Shown piece after piece: positions 36,062 to 42,451 of a stretch of DNA of 42,451 bases. A program made the position numbers and the translations under genes. Numbering within the stretch: the first letter of the stretch is position 1; each line of letters starts with the position of its first letter. The notes under the pieces are model-generated. The model had not been told where the DNA came from and ran no database searches. It was given only the letters and a program-made list of their open reading frames with translations. The stretch is taken from positions 1 through 42,451 of the forward strand of contig JACQDX010000061.1 in the NCBI GenBank assembly GCA_016200895.1, given 5' to 3'. Origin of the DNA: Burkholderiales bacterium (lineage in GTDB: Bacteria > Pseudomonadota > Gammaproteobacteria > Burkholderiales > Burkholderiaceae_D).

Positions 36062-37084
36062 ATGGAATTATTCCGCATTAAAAAAGACATTCCTTTCATG
36101 CGCCATGCGCTGATTTTCAATGTCATTTCTGCTCTGACCTTTGTTGCAGCCGTGTTTTTCCTGCTGCACAAGGGTTTGCATTTCTCAGTCGAATTTACTG
36201 GCGGCACGGTCATGGAAGTGACTTACAACAAGGCCGCCAATGTCGATGCAATACGCCACACAGTAGAGCAACTGGGCTTTACTGACTCACCAGTGCAACC
36301 TTTTGGCAAGGCGCAGGACGTAGTCATACGTCTGCCTGAAACCAAAAAAGATGCCAAGATCAGCCCTGCTGATGCGGTGTTCGAGGGCCTGTGCAAAGCT
36401 GAGAATGGTACTCTGACAAAAGTTGCTCCCGGCGCAGACAGCGGCACCACCGCTGAGAAGCAGGTTTGCCAGGACGCAGCAAAAAATGAGCTGGTCAAGT
36501 TGCAGCGTGTTGAACTGGTTGGCGCGCAAGTCGGTGATGAACTGGCCCATGATGGTTTGATGGCTTTGCTGTTCGTGGTACTGGGTGTAATGCTGTATCT
36601 GGCCATACGCTTTGAATGGAAGTTTGCGGTAGCGGCGATTGTCGCCAACTTGCATGACGTCATCATCATTCTCGGCTTTTTTGCCTTCTTTGAATGGGAA
36701 TTCAACTTGTCGGTACTGGCAGCGGTATTGGCTGTGCTGGGTTACTCGGTGAATGAGTCTGTGGTTATTTTTGACCGTATCCGTGAAAACTTCCGCAAGC
36801 AACGCAAGATGTCTGTGACTGAAGTCATCGACAATGCGATTACCAGCACGATCTCACGTACCATCATCACCCACGGCTGTACTCAATTGATGGTCTTGTC
36901 CATGCTGCTGATTGGTGGCCCGACTTTACATTATTTTGCAGTTGCCCTGACGATAGGTATCTGCTTTGGTATTTACTCTTCGGTTTTCGTGGCGGCTGCG
37001 ATTGCCATGTGGCTGGGTGTCAAGCGTGAAGACCTGATCAAGCCCGTCAAAGAAAAAGATGATACGGATGGTGCAGTTGTATAA
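36062..37084 (+). CDS. secF: Protein translocase subunit SecF
   Basis: SecF is the partner of SecD. The 340-residue protein has the first helix ALIFNVISALTFVAAVFFLL, the motif FSVEFTGGTVMEV at about 41-53, and a C-terminal membrane bundle with VLGYSVNESVVIFDRIRENF, the SecF form of the conserved charged helix. It follows secD closely and is the last gene of this set; a terminator lies at 37202-37227. Confidence 0.97.
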   Translation: MELFRIKKDIPFMRHALIFNVISALTFVAAVFFLLHKGLHFSVEFTGGTVMEVTYNKAANVDAIRHTVEQLGFTDSPVQPFGKAQDVVIRLPETKKDAKISPADAVFEGLCKAENGTLTKVAPGADSGTTAEKQVCQDAAKNELVKLQRVELVGAQVGDELAHDGLMALLFVVLGVMLYLAIRFEWKFAVAAIVANLHDVIIILGFFAFFEWEFNLSVLAAVLAVLGYSVNESVVIFDRIRENFRKQRKMSVTEVIDNAITSTISRTIITHGCTQLMVLSMLLIGGPTLHYFAVALTIGICFGIYSSVFVAAAIAMWLGVKREDLIKPVKEKDDTDGAVV

Positions 37085-37097
37085 AGGTTTTAAGCTT

Positions 37098-37155
37098 TTT
37101 AAACGTCTTGTTTAAACGTCTTGTTTAAACGTCTTGTTTAAACGCCTTGTTTAAA
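37098..37155. repeat. 13-bp tandem repeat after secF
   Basis: The unit TTTAAACGTCTTG occurs three times in a row (37098-37110, 37111-37123, 37124-37136), then once with one change (TTTAAACGCCTTG, 37137-37149), and a partial TTTAAA ends the run. Each junction makes the palindrome GTTTAAAC. The period of 13 is not a multiple of three and the array is outside any gene. Repeat number may vary between strains. Confidence 0.93.
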
Positions 37156-37201
37156 TATATGCAATTGTGTCTCTTCCATGTAACGGAAGGTATCTAAAAT
37201 G

Positions 37202-37227
37202 AAAGCCAGCCGGTGTGCTGGCTTTTT
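37202..37227 (+). terminator. Rho-independent terminator of the yajC-secDF set
   Basis: A perfect 9-bp stem AAAGCCAGC/GCTGGCTTT encloses the loop CGGTGT and is followed by T residues to 37227. It lies about 117 bp after secF, beyond the tandem repeat. The rest of the gap up to 37386 presumably holds the promoter of the efflux genes; I see nothing more specific. Confidence 0.88.
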
Positions 37228-37386
37228 CTTTGTTAGCATTCCAGTCTGAACTTTTTGATGTTGAATAGAGTCTCAGGGCGGTTGCAAATGAAGTAAAGAT
37301 GAAGTTCTTTATCACGCCGGTGGACGTAGCCGGTCACGCTATGCAAATGTCTGTTGGGTACCCCCTCTGCACTGGATAAAAATAAT

Positions 37387-38700
37387 ATGAGCAAATTCAA
37401 AACCCTGATTATCGTTGTTGCTCTGGCCGCCATTGGTGGCGCAGCCTACATTTACCTTAAACCGTCTGGTAAAGCGGCAGGTGAAGGTGCTTTTGCAAAA
37501 GCTGGCAGCGGTAATGGTGCTGCAACCTCAAACCGCCCGGTCAGCGTCTCTACCATCATTGCGCAAAAGCGTGACTATGATGTCAGGATTACTGCGAATG
37601 GCGTGGTTTCTGCACTGAACAGCGTAGATATCCGTCCGCAAGTGAGCAGCACGATTGCCAGGGTACATATCAAGGAAGGCCAGTTTGTCAAAGCTGGTGA
37701 TGTTTTGTTCACATTGGATAGCCGTGCGGACGAAGTCAATCTGGCAAAAGCCCAGGCACAACTTGATAAAGATCTGGCAACGCAGGCAGACTATCAGCGC
37801 CAGCTGGTACGCAGCAAGGATTTGGTCAGCAAGAAATTTGTTGCGCAAAGTGCAGCAGATACCAGCCAGACCCAGGTCGATACACAGCAAGCGGTGATTG
37901 CCTCTGACAAGGCGGTTGTCAATGCCGCCCGCGTCGCACTCAGTTATAACCGCATTGTCGCGCCATCGACAGGCCGTACCGGCATCATCAGTGTCTTCCC
38001 CGGTTCACTGGTACAACCCGCAACTGCGACACCGCTGGTCACTATTACCCAGATGGATCCGGTCGCAATTTCCTTCCCACTGCCACAGCGCAATTTACCG
38101 GATGCACTGGAAAGCATGAGGCGCAGCGACAGTTATGTCATGGCCAATCTGCCAGACTCGACCATCAAGTTCAAAGGTAAATTGCAGTTCGTTGACAATG
38201 CCGTGGATGCTGCATCCGGCACCATCAAAGTCAAGGCTGTATTTGATAATAAAGAATTGAAACTCTGGCCCGGCGCTTATGCCAATCTGGAACTCAGCGT
38301 ACAGACTTTGAAAGATGTGGTCGTGGTTCCGCAAGATGCAGTCATCGTTGGCCCTCGCAGTAGTTCAGTGTATGTTGTCGATGCTGAAGGCAAGGCAATC
38401 ATGAAGCCAGTAGTCGTCACGAATAGTTTTGGTAGTGATGCTGTTGTGACTGGTATAGATGCAGGTGTCAAAGTTGTTTTGGATGGCAAGCAAAATCTGC
38501 GTCCAGGTACAACTGTCAAGGAGCGCAATGGCGATGGTAAAGAAAGCAAGGGTGATAAGGCTGACAAGGGTGGTAAGGGAGCAGGCAAGTCAGATGCTTC
38601 CGCCAGTGCTGTGTCTTCTGCCAGCTCCTCAGCCGCCACTGTCGCCCCCGCCACTGTAGCACCAGCAACTTCTGCAGCCTCAGCAGCGAGTGCATCATGA
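37387..38700 (+). CDS. Efflux RND transporter periplasmic adaptor (MFP) subunit
   Basis: The 437-residue protein is a membrane fusion protein of the MdtA/AcrA type. It has an N-terminal anchor helix (TLIIVVALAAIGGAAYIYL), a lipoyl half-motif VVSALNSVDIRPQVSSTIAR, a helical hairpin rich in Gln, Ala and Lys (about 118-180), and the beta-barrel region with VAISFPLPQRNLPDAL and LWPGAYANLEL. There is no lipoprotein cysteine. The last 55 residues are low complexity, first Lys/Gly/Asp, then Ala/Ser/Thr/Pro, which is unusual for this family. ATG at 37387 is preferred over an upstream TTG at 37354. Its stop overlaps the next start as ATGA. Confidence 0.93.
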   Translation: MSKFKTLIIVVALAAIGGAAYIYLKPSGKAAGEGAFAKAGSGNGAATSNRPVSVSTIIAQKRDYDVRITANGVVSALNSVDIRPQVSSTIARVHIKEGQFVKAGDVLFTLDSRADEVNLAKAQAQLDKDLATQADYQRQLVRSKDLVSKKFVAQSAADTSQTQVDTQQAVIASDKAVVNAARVALSYNRIVAPSTGRTGIISVFPGSLVQPATATPLVTITQMDPVAISFPLPQRNLPDALESMRRSDSYVMANLPDSTIKFKGKLQFVDNAVDAASGTIKVKAVFDNKELKLWPGAYANLELSVQTLKDVVVVPQDAVIVGPRSSSVYVVDAEGKAIMKPVVVTNSFGSDAVVTGIDAGVKVVLDGKQNLRPGTTVKERNGDGKESKGDKADKGGKGAGKSDASASAVSSASSSAATVAPATVAPATSAASAASAS

Positions 38701-41700
38701 ATTTGTCAGAATTATTCATACGTCGTCCGGTGATGACGGTATTGCTGAATCTGTCTATCGTCGTGGCAGGTGTACTGGCATATCGTTATATCCCGATTGC
38801 CGCCTTGCCCAGCTATAACACGCCCGTTATCAGCGTGAATGCCAACTTGCCAGGTGCCAGTCCTGAGACCATGGCGACCTCGGTGGCTTTGCCTCTGGAA
38901 AAGCAGTTTGCCACCATACCAGGTTTGTCTATCATCAGTTCCAGCAATACTCTCGGCTCTACGTCGCTGACGCTGGAATTTGATCAAAACCGCAATGTTG
39001 ATGCCGCCGCAGTGGATGTGCAGGCTGCGCTGTTGCGTGCGCAGCGTTCCTTGCCCGTCGACATGACATCGCCACCTTCGTATCGCAAAGTCAATCCTGC
39101 TGATGCGCCAGTGCTGTTTATCTCCCTGACATCACCGTCGCTGAACTTGTCGGAATTAACCAGTTATGCCGAACATCTGATCTCGCCAAGTTTGTCTACA
39201 TTGGAAGGTGTGGCGCAGGTCAATATTTTTGGTATCAAGCGTTATGCCGTGCGCATACGTGTTATGCCAGATGCCTTGCAGGCACGCAATCTGACACTTG
39301 ATGAATTGTCTGTATCCATCCGCAATTCGAATGCGAATACACCGGTTGGTACGCTCGAAGGCGATAAACAAACATTGACCTTACTGGCCAATAAGCAAAT
39401 GCAGAGTGCGGCAGAATTTGCCAATCTGGTGGTCAGTAATAAGGGCGGGCAAGTCGTACGTCTACGCGAAGTTGCGACCGTTGAAGACAGTTATGAACAG
39501 GTTAAGACTGCTGCCAATTTTAATGGTGAAAGCTCAATTTACCTGGCGATACAAAGACAGACCGATGCCAACACTGTCAAGGTCGTTGACTCCATCAAGG
39601 CAGCCCTGCCAGGCTTTAAGGCGCAGTTGCCTGCTTCTGTAAAAATGAATTTAGTGAATGACCGCTCGGTTTCCATTCGTGATGCCTTGCATGATGTGAA
39701 TCTGACCCTGTTGCTGACGATTTTTTTGGTTGTTATCGTCATCTTTCTGTTCCTGCGCCGTATGGTGGCAACCGTCATTCCTACGCTGTCATTGCCAGTA
39801 TCTTTGATCGGTGCCATCGCCCTTTTATGGGGCTTTGGCTATACGCTGGACAATGTTTCCCTGCTGGGCCTGACGTTGGCGGTGGGTCTGGTGGTTGATG
39901 ATGCTATCGTCATGCTGGAAAACATCATGCGCCATGTGGAAAATGGCGAGCCTCCTTTCAAGGCGGCCTTGCAGGGTTCGCGTGAAGTGGGTTTCACCAT
40001 TATCTCGATTTCCACTTCGCTGGTGGCGGTGTTTATCCCTATCTTCTTCATGCCTGGCGTGATCGGTCAGTTATTTCATGAGTTTGCTGTGATCGTCAGC
40101 CTGGCTATCGTTGCCTCAGCCTTTGTGTCGCTGACGCTGGTACCCATGCTGGCCAGCCGCTTTTTGAAGAGTGAACATGAACTGAAAGAGCCACCCAAAG
40201 CAGTGGCTGCAATGTTGCACGTATTTGAGAACAGTTTTAATGCGTCTTTGCGTGGCTATACCCGTGGCCTGGACATGGCATTGCGCCACCGTACGCTGGT
40301 GTTGTTGATCGCTCTGGCAACGTTTGCTGCAACCGCTTATTTGTTCAATGTCATACCCAAGGGGTTTTTTCCGCAAGAAGATATAGGTCAGATCAACGTC
40401 TCGACCGAAGCTTCAGAAGAGATTTCTTTCCCTGCCATGGTGGTCTTGCAGGACCGGGCAGCCAAAATCATACGTGATGACCCGAACGTGGCAACGGCAA
40501 CCTCATTTAATGGTGGTAGTGGTTCACAAAATACGGGCCGTATGTTCGTCAACCTGAAGCCGCGTGGTGAACGCAAGCCCATGAAAGATGTGGTCGATGG
40601 TTTGCGCAAAAAACTCGGTGACGTAGCAGGTATTTCTGTGTTCTTGCGACCCACCCAGAACTTGCAATTGGGTGGACGCCCTAGCAAGAGCCAGTATCAA
40701 TACATTCTGCAAAGTGTGGAAGCCAGCTCTCTCAGTGATTGGGCCATCAAGTTGCAAGAAAAACTGCGTAATGATCCTGGCTTCAAGGACGTTACCACCG
40801 ACTCACAACTGAAAGGACTGCAGGCCAGTATTGACATCGATCGTGACCGCGCCAATGCCCTGGGTGTGTCCATGGACAGCATACGTTCTGCCCTGTACAG
40901 CGCCTTTGGTGAACGTCAGATATCGACCATGTACACCAACGTCGATAGCTATCAAGTCATCATGGAAGTTGAGCCAGATGCCAAGAGAGATGAAAGTGCA
41001 ATCAACGGCATTTTTGTACGCGGCAACACTGGTACGCTGGTGCCTTTATCCAGTATCGCTACAGTCAAGCGTACGGTAGGGCCAACTGCGATTAATCACG
41101 TAGGGCAGTTGCAAGCGGTGACTGTATCCTTCAACCTGGCGCCGGGTACGGCTTTGGGTGAAGCGACCAATCGCATAGAAAAATATCGCGATGAAATCAA
41201 ACTGCCATCTTCTATTATCACTACTTACGGTGGTGATGCTGCAGTGTTCAAGGATTCACAATCAGGCCAGATTATTTTGATTGTTGCCGCCTTGCTGGTC
41301 ATCTATGTCTTGCTGGGTGTGCTGTATGAAAGTTATATACACCCGATCACCATTCTGGCTGGTTTGCCTTCTGCAGCTGTTGGTGCTTTGCTGACCTTGC
41401 AAATGTTTGGTGAAGACCTGACCCTGATTGCTACCATCGGTATCTTGCTGCTGATTGGTATCGTCAAGAAAAACGCCATCATGATGATAGACTTTGCGCT
41501 CGATGCACAAAGGCATCACAACATGACACCACCAGAAGCAATACGAGAAGCTTGCATACAACGCTTCCGCCCCATCATGATGACCACGCTGGCGGCTCTG
41601 GTAGGGGCATTGCCGATTGCCATGGGCCTGGGAGCTGGTGCAGAATTGCGCCAGCCGCTGGGCCTGGCGGTGGTTGGTGGCCTGATTTTTTCACAGGCGA

Positions 41701-41783
41701 TTACTCTGTTTATTACACCTGTGATTTATCTGGCACTAGACCGCTTCAGCGGTAAGGGACCTATCGTCGGTGACAGTTTGTAA
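38697..41783 (+). CDS. RND efflux pump inner-membrane subunit (HAE1/MdtB-MuxB-like)
   Basis: This proton-driven pump exports drugs or other small molecules. The 1028-residue protein has the typical start MNLSELFIRRPVMTVLLNLS, two large periplasmic loops, and twelve expected membrane helices. The essential aspartate pair in helix 4 is Asp401-Asp402 (GLVVDDAIVMLENI). Helix 10-11 segments include GIVKKNAIMMIDFALDA and RFRPIMMTTLAALVGALPIA. Its sequence is closer to the MdtB/MdtC group than to AcrB. It overlaps the adaptor gene by 4 bp. No outer-membrane channel gene follows in the window. Substrates are unknown. Confidence 0.96.
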   Translation: MNLSELFIRRPVMTVLLNLSIVVAGVLAYRYIPIAALPSYNTPVISVNANLPGASPETMATSVALPLEKQFATIPGLSIISSSNTLGSTSLTLEFDQNRNVDAAAVDVQAALLRAQRSLPVDMTSPPSYRKVNPADAPVLFISLTSPSLNLSELTSYAEHLISPSLSTLEGVAQVNIFGIKRYAVRIRVMPDALQARNLTLDELSVSIRNSNANTPVGTLEGDKQTLTLLANKQMQSAAEFANLVVSNKGGQVVRLREVATVEDSYEQVKTAANFNGESSIYLAIQRQTDANTVKVVDSIKAALPGFKAQLPASVKMNLVNDRSVSIRDALHDVNLTLLLTIFLVVIVIFLFLRRMVATVIPTLSLPVSLIGAIALLWGFGYTLDNVSLLGLTLAVGLVVDDAIVMLENIMRHVENGEPPFKAALQGSREVGFTIISISTSLVAVFIPIFFMPGVIGQLFHEFAVIVSLAIVASAFVSLTLVPMLASRFLKSEHELKEPPKAVAAMLHVFENSFNASLRGYTRGLDMALRHRTLVLLIALATFAATAYLFNVIPKGFFPQEDIGQINVSTEASEEISFPAMVVLQDRAAKIIRDDPNVATATSFNGGSGSQNTGRMFVNLKPRGERKPMKDVVDGLRKKLGDVAGISVFLRPTQNLQLGGRPSKSQYQYILQSVEASSLSDWAIKLQEKLRNDPGFKDVTTDSQLKGLQASIDIDRDRANALGVSMDSIRSALYSAFGERQISTMYTNVDSYQVIMEVEPDAKRDESAINGIFVRGNTGTLVPLSSIATVKRTVGPTAINHVGQLQAVTVSFNLAPGTALGEATNRIEKYRDEIKLPSSIITTYGGDAAVFKDSQSGQIILIVAALLVIYVLLGVLYESYIHPITILAGLPSAAVGALLTLQMFGEDLTLIATIGILLLIGIVKKNAIMMIDFALDAQRHHNMTPPEAIREACIQRFRPIMMTTLAALVGALPIAMGLGAGAELRQPLGLAVVGGLIFSQAITLFITPVIYLALDRFSGKGPIVGDSL

Positions 41784-41805
41784 TTGTTAGTAGTTGCCGA
41801 TAGAC

Positions 41806-41834
41806 CAGGGCGTCCACATGCGCCCTGATGTTTT
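41806..41834. terminator. Possible terminator after the RND pump gene
   Basis: A 7-bp stem CAGGGCG/CGCCCTG (41806-41812 and 41821-41827) encloses an 8-nt loop and is followed by ATGTTTT on the plus strand. The T run is short, so the signal is weak. It lies between convergent genes and may serve both. Confidence 0.45.
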
Positions 41835-41852
41835 GGGGGAATTAACTCTCTC

Positions 41853-42451
41853 TTATTCTATTGGGCACCAGCCATCCTTGGTGGGTACGCACTTTGGTGG
41901 TTTGGGTGCGGCATTGGTGCGCAGCCATTTCTCATTCCATTTATCGACACCGAGATCTTTCAGGCGTTCGCCATTCGGGCAATATGTTTCACCATCCATG
42001 ATGCGGTTGTCGAAGCCTTCGGGTGCCAGCAACGCGGTTGGGAACACCTGTTCCCTATCTTGCTCACCCAGTCTGACCACTTGTAATGTGGTACCGAAAA
42101 CGGCGATGCTACCAGTGTCTTCTGCTATCAGTCGAAATTCGACATAACCGGTATCGATGCCATTAGGGTCTGCAGTTTCATTGCTTAGCAGCCATTGGTC
42201 TTTGTCCCCTGTCTTCAGTTTTGCACCTGCCTGCAAGCCCATTTTTTGGATTTTGAATTCACTACGTGCAAGATCCCATGGTGTGCCGACATATAAGTCA
42301 TTTTTCCCGGTCTTGTAGAGTCCGGTAGACAATAGAAGATCAGGATCCGGGCTGTTATTGTGTATCTTCCAGCTGCTGGGGCGTTGAGGATCTTTTGCGA
42401 CGATTTTAATGTTTGCAGTCAGGCTAATACCAATTTCCTTGAAGGCAAGGA
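41853..42451 (-). CDS. Unrecognised protein, C-terminal part (gene runs off the window)
   Basis: The frame is open from the TAA at 41853-41855 to the window end without a stop, about 198 residues, so the gene continues beyond 42451. The visible part is hydrophilic, with few hydrophobic stretches. It includes DPQRPSSWKIHNNSPDPDLL, then YKTGKNDLYVGTPWDLARSE, a strand-rich middle (TGYVEFRLIAEDTGSIAVFG) and a Cys/Pro-rich end (PPKCVPTKDGWCPIE). An internal TTG at 42332 is not the likely start, because coding sequence clearly continues upstream of it. I do not recognise the family. It is convergent with the RND pump. Confidence 0.75.
   Translation of the reverse strand, partial: LAFKEIGISLTANIKIVAKDPQRPSSWKIHNNSPDPDLLLSTGLYKTGKNDLYVGTPWDLARSEFKIQKMGLQAGAKLKTGDKDQWLLSNETADPNGIDTGYVEFRLIAEDTGSIAVFGTTLQVVRLGEQDREQVFPTALLAPEGFDNRIMDGETYCPNGERLKDLGVDKWNEKWLRTNAAPKPPKCVPTKDGWCPIE

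Noticed and set aside
37098..37155. CRISPR array
   Set aside because: The 13-bp units are directly adjacent with no spacers, and no cas gene is present.

Overview
The window looks like chromosomal DNA of a betaproteobacterium of the order Burkholderiales, most likely the family Oxalobacteraceae (Undibacterium, Janthinobacterium or Herbaspirillum type). The grounds are gene content, gene order (ubiA, oxyR, recG, queA, tgt, yajC, secD, secF along one stretch), moderate GC content and protein sequences. This placement is inference; no 16S rRNA or other decisive marker is present.

Layout. (1) 1-4737: a small 3' gene remnant and three tandem hairpins, then glcDEF (glycolate oxidase) with a DUF2867 gene in the same transcription unit. 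(2) 4777-7454, minus strand: pilT, pilU and a Cys-type glutathione peroxidase gene whose start overlaps the pilU stop. (3) 7739-9257: yggS and proC, read away from pilT across a 284-bp gap that holds an inverted-repeat element. (4) 9372-11454, minus: a yqjD/yqjE/yqjK-like stress-envelope cluster, then ubiA. (5) 11643-15930: ugpBAEC, the glycerol-3-phosphate ABC importer, preceded by a good match to a Pho box and carrying a long hairpin between ugpB and ugpA. (6) 15958-19478: a small membrane protein, an XRE-type regulator, and a patatin-POTRA-barrel protein of the type Vd secretion class. (7) 19642-27590: oxyR-rimJ, a (3R)-hydroxyacyl-CoA dehydrogenase-like SDR, a 717-bp hairpin-rich intergenic region, a second SDR with a divergent LysR regulator, and recG with a GNAT gene. 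(8) 27810-29985: queA-tgt. (9) 29993-33484: a MITE-like element, a flavin amine oxidase-like gene and a DUF945 gene, both followed by strong terminators. (10) 33746-37084: yajC, secD, secF. (11) 37387-41783: a periplasmic adaptor and an RND pump. (12) 41853-42451, minus: the C-terminal part of an unrecognised protein.

How the genes work together. GlcDEF oxidises glycolate to glyoxylate. PilT and PilU power pilus retraction. YggS and ProC handle pyridoxal phosphate balance and proline synthesis. UbiA makes a ubiquinone precursor. Ugp scavenges glycerol-3-phosphate, probably under PhoB control. OxyR senses peroxide and the glutathione peroxidase may detoxify it. QueA and Tgt make queuosine in tRNA. 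YajC-SecD-SecF assist protein export. The adaptor and pump form an efflux system that lacks an outer-membrane partner in this window.

Most of the window is ordinary core genome. The unusual material is mainly between genes: at least three different inverted-repeat elements, a hairpin between ugpB and ugpA, a 13-bp tandem repeat after secF, and a possible attenuator between yajC and secD. I did not find a convincing wholly new multi-gene system.
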